Position numbers and translations under genes: made by a program. From UBA5359 sp028699365 [NCBI: bacterium] (GTDB lineage: Bacteria; UBP13; UBA5359): DNA of 9,758 bases. Below are positions 1 to 7,271 of the stretch, piece after piece; within the stretch, counting starts at the first letter, position 1; each line of letters opens with the position of its first letter. The stretch is taken from NCBI GenBank assembly GCA_028699365.1, contig JAQVUQ010000074.1:1-9758 (forward strand), in the 5' to 3' direction. A model generated the notes under the pieces. The model was not told the origin of the DNA. It was given only the letters and a program-made list of their open reading frames with translations, and did no database searches.

Positions 1-131
1 GGCATATGCTGGAGGATCTGCCCGACTGCCGCAAAGTGATGAACATTGAAGATTTGATCCAGGCCGGACGGGGTATTATGCCGGGCGGAGACAACTCCCT
101 GTATAGCCAGGCCATTGACAGGGGATTATAG
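1..131 (+). CDS. C-terminal tail of an unidentified protein (5' truncated by window edge)
   Basis: An open frame enters from the left edge (first whole codon at 3) and ends at TAG 129-131. The visible residues are HMLEDLPDCRKVMNIEDL followed by IQAGRGIMPGGDNSLYSQ and AIDRGL. There is an in-frame ATG at 6, but no ribosome binding site can be seen before it, so this is most likely the end of a longer gene rather than a small one. I do not recognise the family from so short a tail and propose no function. The codon choice matches the genes downstream. The pseudopilin at 263 lies 131 bases further on, behind its own possible promoter. Confidence 0.6.
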   Translation, partial: HMLEDLPDCRKVMNIEDLIQAGRGIMPGGDNSLYSQAIDRGL

Positions 132-156
132 GTATGGTAAAAAGTAGTTAGGACCA

Positions 157-162
157 TATAAT
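157..162 (+). promoter_or_regulatory. Candidate -10 box upstream of the pseudopilin gene
   Basis: A perfect TATAAT lies at 157-162, about 100 bases before the GTG start at 263. The region 17-18 bases upstream (around 133-139) has only a poor match to a -35 box, so the promoter may be weak or activator-dependent. A 9-base direct repeat overlaps it (see 159-178). Confidence 0.35.
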
Positions 163-178
163 AGCAGGTTAATAGCAG
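159..178 (+). repeat. Tandem direct repeat TAATAGCAG with an 11-base period over the -10 box
   Basis: TAATAGCAG occurs at 159-167 and again at 170-178, separated by GT. The 11-base period is about one helical turn, so the two copies face the same side of the DNA. The first copy overlaps the TATAAT at 157-162. This is the geometry of a tandem-site operator, but no bound protein can be named. Confidence 0.45.
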
Positions 179-217
179 CAAACCGTATCTGTGATCCGTT
201 TTTCGAGCTTCGGCAAA

Positions 218-239
218 GCATCATAAAAGATTATGATGC
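218..239. repeat. Perfect inverted repeat (9-base arms, 4-base loop) in the pseudopilin leader
   Basis: Arms GCATCATAA (218-226) and TTATGATGC (231-239) are exact reverse complements around AAGA (227-230). The element ends 8 bases before the ribosome binding site and 23 bases before the GTG start. It could be an operator at the DNA level or a hairpin in the mRNA leader. The right arm contains an ATG at 233 that is in frame with the pseudopilin but has no ribosome binding site. Confidence 0.6.
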
Positions 240-262
240 CAACTTTGGGAGGAGTGGTTAAG

Positions 263-976
263 GTGAAAAAACGAGGGTTTACACTGATAGAACTGCTGGT
301 CGTAATCGCAATAATTGCCATATTGGCAGCTATCCTGTTTCCCGTCTTTGGGAACGCCAGGAAGAAGGCCAGGCAGGCTACCTGCGCCAGCAACATGAAG
401 CAGTTGGGGCTGGCTTTTCAGATGTATCTGCAGGATTGGGACGAGACCTTCATACCCTGGACGAGGACGGGTGACTCCGAGCAGGTATGGAACTGGGAGG
501 TAGGGCTGTATACCTCCAAATATGTTCCCAATGCAGCCGTCTTTGTCTGTCCCGAGGCTATCGGTGTCCACTTCCGGGCCGATACCTTTACTAATGTGCC
601 TTTCCCGGTGACAAACTTCTATTACTCCAGCTACGGCTACAACTATCTGCACATAGGCACCAGCTACAGATATACCAGCCCGTTTGCCATAGCCAGTCCG
701 GCCGCGCATATGAGCGATATCGCCAGGCCGTCGGATACGGTGTTGATAGGCGAGGTTAAACTGTGGAACGTTGGTGCGTCCCGCTGGCAGGGAGCGGTAA
801 GGCTGGATGACGGTAAAAGCGGTGGCGCACCGGCTTATCGCTTTGATGATCGCCACAGTGCAGGCTCCAATGTTCTCTGGGTCGACGGGCATGTAACCTG
901 GGTTAACAACGCCTATGGAACTATCCAGCATGGGGATGCCGGATCCGGCACGGCTGAAAAGTTTGACCGTAACTAG
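263..976 (+). CDS. Type IV pseudopilin-like secreted protein with H-X9-DG domain (DUF1559-type)
   Basis: A 237-residue protein of the prepilin-like family found in many copies in Armatimonadota and Planctomycetota. The start [20 protein letters not shown] is a class III signal: the prepilin peptidase would cut after Gly5 and methylate Phe6, Glu10 is the conserved +5 glutamate, and the hydrophobic helix follows. The C-terminus carries His198, nine residues, then Asp208-Gly209 (the H-X9-DG motif), within [13 protein letters not shown]. The middle is rich in Tyr, Trp and Phe, as expected for an extracellular beta-rich domain. I chose GTG at 263 over the in-frame ATGs at 233 and 236 because GGGAGGAG at 247-254 stands 8 bases before it and the product then begins in the usual [10 protein letters not shown] form. 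It probably sits in the envelope or a pseudopilus. Its exact role is unknown for the family. It lies 57 bases upstream of a large secreted protein on the same strand, likely co-transcribed. Confidence 0.9.
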   Translation: MKKRGFTLIELLVVIAIIAILAAILFPVFGNARKKARQATCASNMKQLGLAFQMYLQDWDETFIPWTRTGDSEQVWNWEVGLYTSKYVPNAAVFVCPEAIGVHFRADTFTNVPFPVTNFYYSSYGYNYLHIGTSYRYTSPFAIASPAAHMSDIARPSDTVLIGEVKLWNVGASRWQGAVRLDDGKSGGAPAYRFDDRHSAGSNVLWVDGHVTWVNNAYGTIQHGDAGSGTAEKFDRN

Positions 977-1033
977 GCTGCAACGTCACGGAAGTGATCC
1001 GATGGCTTGGAATACTTTGTCTTGAGGTGAATG

Positions 1034-4015
1034 ATGCGTAAGTTGTTATTACATTTGCTGGCGGCATTAGTTCTTTGTGCAGGGAGCCCGGCATCCGCTC
1101 TGTTGGCGGAAACGGCCCCTGCCGGAGCCGCCGGCGCAGCTCCGTGGGGAGCGCTCTGGCGAAAGCCTGCTGCCGGCAGGACGCTTGTCTTTCCCAGGAG
1201 CCAGGTAAAGTACGGTCTCTATCAGAATTACTACCGTCGCTGGCTGGACAGGCCTCTGCTGCACGATACTTCGCTGCGCGAGTATGTTGAAACTTCTACG
1301 CACGCCATGAAATACCCCGGTTACGCCCGTGAGATGAAAATAGTGCGCGATCTCTACGACGCCGACGGGCTGGCTCAGATTCTGGCCGGCAATATGGGCT
1401 ACGGATTGCCGGCCTTTGAATTCGCCGACCGGGCCGGTGTGGACGGCTTTCAGGTGCTGCCCGAGTTCTCCGCCATAAAGAGCGATAATGAGGATGCCAT
1501 GCGCAGCCGGGTCATTGAAACCGCGCTGGCATCGCGCAGTGCCGTAAGGCTTAACGGCAAAATACTGATCACCTCCTACCTGACCATGAAGGCGGAGGAG
1601 TGGAAGACGACCCTGGATATGCTGCGGGTTAAGCACGGCGATGTCTTTATCTTCCTGCCCCAGCTTAATCTCCCTGACCAGACGAGATTTTTCAACGCCT
1701 TCGACAATAACGGGGGGCGTCTGCCGGAGGCGGAGCGCCTGATTCTCAAATCTTACTACGCCTCCTTTCTGGAGGTGTGCGACGGCATTTATGTCGAGCC
1801 TGCTGCACAGGCATTCATCCTTCGCGAGGATTTCTTCAGGAAGGTTATAGTCGGGGTTATCAAGGAATTATACGCCGAGCCCCGCTTCAGCAAGAAGTAC
1901 CTGGCCGCCAGTGCCGTTCTGGGGCATTTCAACGAGGGCATCGGGGCCGACTGGAGCGAGGATGCCACTAAGAGATTGCGGCGCACCTTCGAAGCGGCCA
2001 TGCTTCTTTCTCCTGACGTTATCGTTATGCCGGAGTGGAACGAGGTCAATGAGAACACCTGTATCCAGCCGACCGTCTTCAACGGTTTCTCCACCCAGAG
2101 GATTATCAGGTATTACATGAGCCTGATCAAGAATACGGCCCCCAGGCCTAACCCGGGAGACGATCTCTCCTGCCCCGACTTCATCGTCACCCACCGCAAA
2201 CAGTTCATGCTGGGTGAGCGGATAGACCTGGAGTTACTCTATGTGCCGGACGGAGTAAACAAAGATGCCCCGTACACCGTGCAACTGGCGTTGAAATCCC
2301 TTGACGGGCGGGTGCTGAAGAGCTTTGAGCCGGCCGTTTTCGACGGCAAATCTTTGCGGGACGTTACCTGTAGCGTGCCGGCGGAGGAATTTGCCGGTCA
2401 GCAGGTCCTGATACCTTCACTTACCGTAAAAACTGCCTGCGGGCGAGTGTTCAAATTCGAAGAGGGACTGCATCACATCGTGGTCAGGCCTACGTGGAAC
2501 TGGGATCGCAAGTGGGTGCATCAGCCTTTGCGCGATCTTGTAATACCCCGGAAGGTGACCTTACGCTGGACGGAGATGTCCGAGCAATGGAAGAGCGTTG
2601 CCGCAGCGGAGCCGGGCCTGAAGATGCTGGAGGCCTCCTTTGCCTGCGACGAACCCCTGGCACAGGTTGAAGTGCTGGAGAATGATGATGTAGTCTACGC
2701 GGTGGACCCCGTCGATGAATTCAAGCGCAACGATCCAAAGACGGCGCTCTTCTTCCTTGAACTGCGCAGCCTGCGTACCCGAAGCGTTTTCGGCAAAGCC
2801 GCGCTGGAAGGCTCCGAAGGGGCATGCTGGCTGCGAGATGCCTTTGCCCTGCATCAGAAGGCGCCTTCTCCTCCGGCTGCAGGCAAGGTTCTGAAAATAA
2901 GCAGCAATGTAAACTGCTGGATTACCGGATGGTTCTTTACAATTCCCTGGGAGGATATGGAAAAAGCGGTCTTATCGGTGGATACGGATGCCGGTCGTCT
3001 GGCCGTGCCTTTAAGTAAAGTTGTGAACAGCGGCATCTACTCGGAGTCTTATAAGGGCGGCTTCAGCATAACGATCAGCCGCTACTATAAACAGCCCGAT
3101 ATACCGGTACATGTAAACGACAAGCAGGTCTCCTTTACGGCGCCGGTCAAGCCGGAGCTTTCCAACTCCGTATTCCACCTGCGGGCTGTCACCAAAAGCG
3201 GTAAGATCTATCGCAGCCGGCCGATTCTGCTGCCGCAGACCAGCGGCGGGGGCATGACTGATATAAACGTGTTCTCAGAGCGACTGGATAAGGGCATGGC
3301 ACTCAAGGTGCCGGCAGGTCAGGTACCCTGCATAACGTATGACTTTACACCGGAATACGGCACCACCCTGCATACCGGCGCGGGGCGTACCTTCTGGGGC
3401 AATCTCGGCGGTTATGTGGATTCCTCCGTCGGCCGCGGCGGCGGTGAAGGCGGCACCAACGGTACGCCCTTCGCATTAGGGCGCAACTATCCTGCGGACG
3501 CGATGCAGACCGCGCCGCAATGGGTGCAGGAGGACGACCGCTGGCTGCTTCGCTTCGACGGCAAAGGCAGCCATATCATTCTTCCGTTGGAAACCCTGCC
3601 TTACCGCAGCGGCTTCAGGTTGCGCTTTGAGATCAGGCCGTCCGTTCTGAAGCCGGCGGTACTCTTTATCCACCACGGATACTATATCGGCTCTCTGTCG
3701 GTTAAGATGAAGGCCGACGGCACTATCTACGGCAGTTACTGCGACCGCTTTCTTAAAGTCCGCAACTTCGATGCCGGGTCTAAGGTCAGTGCCGGCAAAT
3801 GGTCTACAGTGGAGATAATCTATGATCAGAACAGCCTTCAGGCCGGAGTCGACGGCAGCATCAGCCCAGTCTTCGCCTGTCCGGGCAGAGGGCTCTACCA
3901 GGGCACGGCCGTCTTCGGCGGCTTTGGCGGCGGTGACAAAGAAGCGAATTTTGTCGGTTCGACAGGATGGTTCGAGGGTGATCTGAGGGCTCTTGCCATA
4001 GATCATCGCCGTTAA
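1034..4015 (+). CDS. Large secreted GH71/GH99-like putative glycoside hydrolase with C-terminal LamG domain
   Basis: A 993-residue exported protein. Residues 1-25 form a Sec signal peptide (MRKLLLHLLAALVLCAG, cleavage likely after PASA); the Cys lacks a proper lipobox, so it is probably not a lipoprotein. Residues about 45-365 look like a TIM-barrel glycosidase related to endo-alpha-1,3-glucanase family 71 and GH99-like proteins. Recognisable parts are AGVDGFQVLPEF, a late strand VIVMPEWNEVNEN (Pro333-Glu334-Trp335-Asn336-Glu337), and the following NGFSTQRIIRYYM helix. Residues about 380-830 are beta-rich, possibly Ig-like modules, and contain a Gly-rich segment GGYVDSSVGRGGGEGG. Residues about 830-990 form a LamG/concanavalin A-like fold, likely carbohydrate-binding. 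GAGGTGA at 1024-1030 fits ATG 1034 (6 bases after GAGG) better than ATG 1031. The substrate is unknown, and the family call rests on remembered motif style. A GntR-type regulator follows, suggesting substrate-induced expression. Confidence 0.6.
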   Translation: MRKLLLHLLAALVLCAGSPASALLAETAPAGAAGAAPWGALWRKPAAGRTLVFPRSQVKYGLYQNYYRRWLDRPLLHDTSLREYVETSTHAMKYPGYAREMKIVRDLYDADGLAQILAGNMGYGLPAFEFADRAGVDGFQVLPEFSAIKSDNEDAMRSRVIETALASRSAVRLNGKILITSYLTMKAEEWKTTLDMLRVKHGDVFIFLPQLNLPDQTRFFNAFDNNGGRLPEAERLILKSYYASFLEVCDGIYVEPAAQAFILREDFFRKVIVGVIKELYAEPRFSKKYLAASAVLGHFNEGIGADWSEDATKRLRRTFEAAMLLSPDVIVMPEWNEVNENTCIQPTVFNGFSTQRIIRYYMSLIKNTAPRPNPGDDLSCPDFIVTHRKQFMLGERIDLELLYVPDGVNKDAPYTVQLALKSLDGRVLKSFEPAVFDGKSLRDVTCSVPAEEFAGQQVLIPSLTVKTACGRVFKFEEGLHHIVVRPTWNWDRKWVHQPLRDLVIPRKVTLRWTEMSEQWKSVAAAEPGLKMLEASFACDEPLAQVEVLENDDVVYAVDPVDEFKRNDPKTALFFLELRSLRTRSVFGKAALEGSEGACWLRDAFALHQKAPSPPAAGKVLKISSNVNCWITGWFFTIPWEDMEKAVLSVDTDAGRLAVPLSKVVNSGIYSESYKGGFSITISRYYKQPDIPVHVNDKQVSFTAPVKPELSNSVFHLRAVTKSGKIYRSRPILLPQTSGGGMTDINVFSERLDKGMALKVPAGQVPCITYDFTPEYGTTLHTGAGRTFWGNLGGYVDSSVGRGGGEGGTNGTPFALGRNYPADAMQTAPQWVQEDDRWLLRFDGKGSHIILPLETLPYRSGFRLRFEIRPSVLKPAVLFIHHGYYIGSLSVKMKADGTIYGSYCDRFLKVRNFDAGSKVSAGKWSTVEIIYDQNSLQAGVDGSISPVFACPGRGLYQGTAVFGGFGGGDKEANFVGSTGWFEGDLRALAIDHRR

Positions 4016-4019
4016 CGGC
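4008..4019. repeat. 12-base perfect palindrome across the stop codon of the secreted hydrolase gene
   Basis: GCCGTTAACGGC at 4008-4019 is a perfect palindrome, and the TAA stop lies in its centre (4013-4015). With no loop it would not make a stable hairpin, so if it is meaningful it would be a protein-binding site ahead of the regulator gene. Chance is a serious alternative. Confidence 0.25.
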
Positions 4020-4068
4020 AAGGAGGAATCGTTTAAGACGGCGAATTAAGAGACCATGCGATTGATAA

Positions 4069-4076
4069 GGGGGGGG
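4069..4076 (+). promoter_or_regulatory. Eight-G tract serving as ribosome binding site of the GntR-type regulator
   Basis: Eight consecutive G (4069-4076, preceded by AA) stand 5 bases before the TTG start at 4082. AAGGGGGG can pair with the CCUCC of 16S rRNA with one G-U wobble. The same tract lies inside a nine-codon ORF that starts at ATG 4056 and stops at TGA 4083-4085, overlapping the TTG. One additional G would put that ATG in frame with the regulator. A stronger-looking AAGGAGGAAT at 4020-4029 has no start codon at a usable distance. Confidence 0.5.
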
Positions 4077-4081
4077 CAGAA

Positions 4082-5218
4082 TTGAGAACAGACTTTACTT
4101 TACTCAAAGGCATAAGCCTTGACCGGGAATCTCCCTTGCCTCTTTATCAACAACTGGCGGCACAGATAGAGGATATGATAAGTAACGGCCGTCTCTCTCC
4201 CGGGGAAAGGCTGCCCAGCAATATGGATCTGAGCCGTATACTGGATATCAACTGCGAAACAGCCAATAAGGCGCTGGTACTCCTGAGCGATAAGGGTATG
4301 GTAGTCAGGCGCCGCAAAACGGGAACGTTCGTCAGCGACGACATCGAGAGGCGGCTGCCGAGTATCGGCTTCTTCTATTTCCGCGAGGCGGAGAAAATGA
4401 TGCTGGAAGCCGCAGAGTGGATTCAAAGAGAATGCGCTTCCCGGGGCTACGATATGAAGCTGGTAGGCTTTGACGGTGATTTCTACGACAGAAACGATTT
4501 GTGTCGTGAGATATCCGTCAGAGGACTGGAAGGGGCCATAGTTGTCCTGCTGAATTGCGATTCCTGCCGGAGAGCGCTGGAGGATCTGGAGCATACAGGC
4601 TTTCCTCTGGTGAGATTCGGCAACTCTTTCTTCATGGAGACTCTGCGTTCGCCGCTGATAAGAGGCAACGACAGACAATGCTGTCAACAGGCCCTGAAGT
4701 ATCTGCAAAAGAGAGGCCATACCAGGATCGGCCTTGTCAACTCCGGCAGCGGCTGGGAGATGGAACAGGAATACTTGAAATCATATGCTTCGACAGGAGG
4801 ATATCGGGACGGCTGGATAAAAACAATCGAATTCACAGGATCGGAGCAGGCATGGTTTCAGACTCCCGGCGCCGGTGAGCTGCCGGTCCGTTACCTGAGG
4901 GACAATACCGACCTAACGGCCGTACTGGTGGAGAACCCGGGTATCTGTCTCGACTTTTTGAGGCGATGCACGGCAGCCGGCCGGCCGGTGCCTGAAGACC
5001 TGTCGCTGATCTGTCTGCGTGATATTGCCGGCCTGGGTATGGTCTGGCCGGCGCCGACAGCCATGCACCTGTCGCGAAGAAGGCTGAGCGAGGAGGCCGT
5101 AGCGGCTCTCTTTAGACGGATGTCCATGTCCGAGGAAGAGAGAATATCGGTTCCGGGAGAGACCATTTTTATAGACTACACCGTTAAAGAGCGGGAGTCG
5201 GTCAAGACGGTTGCCTGA
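4082..5218 (+). CDS. GntR-family transcriptional regulator with LacI-like sugar-sensing domain (AraR-type architecture)
   Basis: A 378-residue regulator. Residues about 18-84 are a GntR winged helix-turn-helix, from SPLPLYQQLAAQIEDMI, through GRLSPGERLPSNMDLSRIL and INCETANKALVLL, to the wing RRKTGTFV. From about residue 94 (PSIGFFYF) to 360 the protein follows the periplasmic-binding-protein/LacI effector fold, including GLEGAIVVLL, the hinge-strand region FPLVRFGNS, and QALKYLQKRGHTRIGLVNSG. Such regulators repress sugar-utilisation genes until a sugar ligand releases them. The start is TTG 4082, placed by the G-rich binding site at 4069-4076. No ATG in this frame precedes the wHTH, though a ninth G in the tract would join ATG 4056. 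The gene lies 66 bases after the secreted hydrolase gene and likely controls it. The effector is unknown. The final codons GCC TGA take part in an inverted repeat with the end of the converging toxin gene. Confidence 0.88.
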   Translation: MRTDFTLLKGISLDRESPLPLYQQLAAQIEDMISNGRLSPGERLPSNMDLSRILDINCETANKALVLLSDKGMVVRRRKTGTFVSDDIERRLPSIGFFYFREAEKMMLEAAEWIQRECASRGYDMKLVGFDGDFYDRNDLCREISVRGLEGAIVVLLNCDSCRRALEDLEHTGFPLVRFGNSFFMETLRSPLIRGNDRQCCQQALKYLQKRGHTRIGLVNSGSGWEMEQEYLKSYASTGGYRDGWIKTIEFTGSEQAWFQTPGAGELPVRYLRDNTDLTAVLVENPGICLDFLRRCTAAGRPVPEDLSLICLRDIAGLGMVWPAPTAMHLSRRRLSEEAVAALFRRMSMSEEERISVPGETIFIDYTVKERESVKTVA

Positions 5219-5239
5219 TCCCTGACTAATTCTCAGGCA
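5212..5239. repeat. Inverted repeat joining the two convergent stop codons
   Basis: TGCCTGA (5212-5218) and TCAGGCA (5233-5239) form 7-base arms around a 14-base loop. Each arm is the final Ala codon and TGA of one of the converging genes. CCTGA at 5221-5225 offers a second, tighter pairing with 5233-5237. It could act as a weak bidirectional terminator, but there is no T-run on either side, and part of the symmetry follows simply from both genes ending in Ala-stop. Confidence 0.3.
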
Positions 5240-6435
5240 GAACGAGAGCTTTGCCGATGGACGAGGTCATGAGTGATGCTGGGAAGTTCAACTTGGTATA
5301 CAGGGGAAAATATTTGGTTGGTAACCCGCATATTTTCAATGTGGTCTGCACGATAGGTCCGATGCTCGCCATCAACCGAGTGCCGGCCATGTAGTATCAA
5401 GTTGCCTCTTGTAGTTCGGCGTAACGAGTACGGTTCTATGATTTGAGTCTCTCTATGGTAACGGAATTCCAGACAAAGACGGTTTAAGCCGGCGAAGCAA
5501 ATAGTATCGATAGGTATGCCCTGATCCCAATTTGGTTCCTGGGATGTCGGAAGCCATAGGCTCTCTTCTTCGGATATCGGAAATTTGGGAAGCGATACGG
5601 ACATATGTTCCTCCTTCAGCCACATAAACAGGGACGGGAGGTCATTCCAAAAAGCGTCGAGTGGCGGTAAGGCTGGAAGCTGATGTGCCAGCATGTTTGC
5701 CCATTCAATCTCTAACTCAGCTCGGAAAGGTGATTTTTCCAGCATAGTGAAAGACGGAGTTGAAATACCCTTGAACTTGCACTTTTCTTTCAGGGTATTG
5801 TAAATGAGAGGCCTAAACCCTCGCAATTCCTCATGTCGATAGAGATTTATGATATCATAAAGATCACGAGGACGGCAGCGCTCACCCATGGCTCGAATCT
5901 TCTCAGCAAAGACTTCCTCAAATGCATAGCAACGGACTTGGCAAGGTTGCGGAAGGTTATCCGTATAGACATGACGGATATCGCGATGAACATGAGGTAG
6001 CACTACACATTCATGCATAGTCAGGTCAAGTTTAATGCTGGTTGCTGTGGGAGTCCTTCTTGGTCCGATATAGTAAACCCGCCCTTCAACCGAATGTCCC
6101 CTTGGCCTGACTTTGAGCCGTGGTATTTCTGATTGGAGGTCTATCCCGCTCTCGTGATTGATAGCGCTCAGCACATCACGGAGCACGGGTAAGAGATCCT
6201 CAGGGAGAAACGATTTGCTTTCGGTCACTGTAAAATCAAGATCTTCCGAGAAACGGTAGGTCTCAATAAAGCATTTCTTCAGGCAGGTCCCGCCTTTGAA
6301 TACCCAATGGTCGGCAAGCCGTGGATCTCTGGAGATACCCCACAGCATCCATCCAAGCACGTAATCCTTTTCGACTGTTTCTTCAGGCAAGCTCCATTTT
6401 GTCGCACGCTCACGTATCTCTGCAACTGTAATCAT
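5233..6435 (-). CDS. AbiEii/AbiGii-family nucleotidyltransferase toxin with a WYL-like C-terminal domain
   Basis: A 400-residue protein of the AbiEii (type IV toxin-antitoxin) nucleotidyltransferase family, whose members add nucleotides to acceptors such as tRNA or sequester GTP and block growth. All family motifs appear intact: GGTCLKK (residues 47-53), Ser63-x-Asp65-x-Asp67 within RFSEDLDFT, a third acidic residue near Asp137 in SIKLDLT, and EEVFAEKIRAMGER through RPRDLYDI (Lys179, Arg190, Asp191, Asp194). Residues about 307-384 lie beyond the nucleotidyltransferase and contain LCLEFRYHRETQIIEPYSLR, then GNLILHG and TYRADHIENM, in the order of a WYL domain (see findings). ATG 6435 is chosen over TTG 6447: GAGGGG, formed across the end of the antitoxin gene, stands 4 bases before it. 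One base separates the two genes, so translation is probably coupled. The region is AT-richer than its neighbours. Confidence 0.85.
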   Translation of the reverse strand: MITVAEIRERATKWSLPEETVEKDYVLGWMLWGISRDPRLADHWVFKGGTCLKKCFIETYRFSEDLDFTVTESKSFLPEDLLPVLRDVLSAINHESGIDLQSEIPRLKVRPRGHSVEGRVYYIGPRRTPTATSIKLDLTMHECVVLPHVHRDIRHVYTDNLPQPCQVRCYAFEEVFAEKIRAMGERCRPRDLYDIINLYRHEELRGFRPLIYNTLKEKCKFKGISTPSFTMLEKSPFRAELEIEWANMLAHQLPALPPLDAFWNDLPSLFMWLKEEHMSVSLPKFPISEEESLWLPTSQEPNWDQGIPIDTICFAGLNRLCLEFRYHRETQIIEPYSLRRTTRGNLILHGRHSVDGEHRTYRADHIENMRVTNQIFSPVYQVELPSITHDLVHRQSSRSA

Positions 6436-6436
6436 G

Positions 6437-7261
6437 CTACCCCTCAAACACGATATTTTGCCGAATTTCCCAGCGACGGTTTATCTCTCCATTAGGTGGA
6501 ACATTTGGATCAAGCAACGAGATACCTCTGCTTCGTCTTGACAAACATTCTGCCGCAAGTTGAGCATGATTTAAGCTCAGGTGCTCGATCAAATAACCCA
6601 ATCTTTTATAAACGGTTCTATTTCCAAGCTGACCAGCATATTTTAGCAGCATGCCTTCATCGGCGTAATCAGACTCTAAATACGTTTCCAGTATCTCTGC
6701 GGCGTGGCGAATGCCTCCGCCGCAAGCCGGAGTGTCCAGTATATCTATAATTGTTCTGCTGGGGTCGGATACTTCCACCGGAACGTTGCTCCGCCAAACA
6801 CGAGTAGTTCCGAAAAAGTGTTGATCCGATATACGGTACGTAATATAGCTGTAGCCTTTGAGTTCGCCTTGCTTTTTTCGGGGGGGATTCCGTGTAAATA
6901 TTACTTCTGTTCGAAACAACTGGTCTGTAAGCCCCCAATGGTGTGCTGCACTCCAGCCCCCTATATATGCAGGTTGAAAGATGCGGGAAAGTACTATCCA
7001 CGGATCTTCGGTCCATGTCTGTGGGTCTGAGGCTTCCAGCGGAACTGTAATGTAGATGCCGTTACGTACGCGTCGGAGCCACCCTCTTCTGGCAAGGTAG
7101 GGCATTAATTGAGCCGTCTGTTCACGGGGAATATTTAATGCATTGGCAGCGTCATCGATGGAAAAAGCTCCATGCATATTACGATTAAGGCAGGTGAGCG
7201 ATGTCCGATATTTTGCAGATACTCCTTTTGAAGCTGCGGATGTAAATGTTGTTTTATTCAT
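6437..7261 (-). CDS. AbiEi-family antitoxin / transcriptional autoregulator of the AbiE module
   Basis: A 274-residue protein. Residues about 30-75 form a winged helix-turn-helix of the AbiEi antitoxin type (GAFSIDDAANALNIP, QLMPYLARRGWLRRV, then RNGIYITVP). The remainder, including YIGGWSAAHHWGLTDQL, the RNPPRKKQGELKG segment and DPSRTIIDILD, matches the AbiEi C-terminal antitoxin region as I know it. In characterised AbiE systems this protein neutralises the toxin without stable complex formation (type IV) and represses its own operon. I start it at ATG 7261, not the in-frame TTG at 7315, because a near-consensus promoter at 7272-7300 lies between them. That leaves only about three bases of leader and no ribosome binding site. 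The toxin gene follows after one base. Base composition is lower in G+C than in the flanking sugar genes, consistent with acquisition as a defence module. Confidence 0.85.
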   Translation of the reverse strand: MNKTTFTSAASKGVSAKYRTSLTCLNRNMHGAFSIDDAANALNIPREQTAQLMPYLARRGWLRRVRNGIYITVPLEASDPQTWTEDPWIVLSRIFQPAYIGGWSAAHHWGLTDQLFRTEVIFTRNPPRKKQGELKGYSYITYRISDQHFFGTTRVWRSNVPVEVSDPSRTIIDILDTPACGGGIRHAAEILETYLESDYADEGMLLKYAGQLGNRTVYKRLGYLIEHLSLNHAQLAAECLSRRSRGISLLDPNVPPNGEINRRWEIRQNIVFEG

Positions 7262-7271
7262 TATGTTTACT

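Noticed and set aside
221-931. Long minus-strand open frame opposite the pseudopilin
   Set aside because: It mirrors a clear secreted pseudopilin with signal and H-X9-DG motif, has no recognisable domains and no ribosome binding site.
3476-4021. Minus-strand open frame opposite the end of the secreted hydrolase gene
   Set aside because: It is a shadow of the LamG-coding region and resembles no protein family.
4100-4720. Minus-strand open frame opposite the GntR-type regulator
   Set aside because: The plus strand encodes an unmistakable GntR winged helix here; the opposite frame has no family features.
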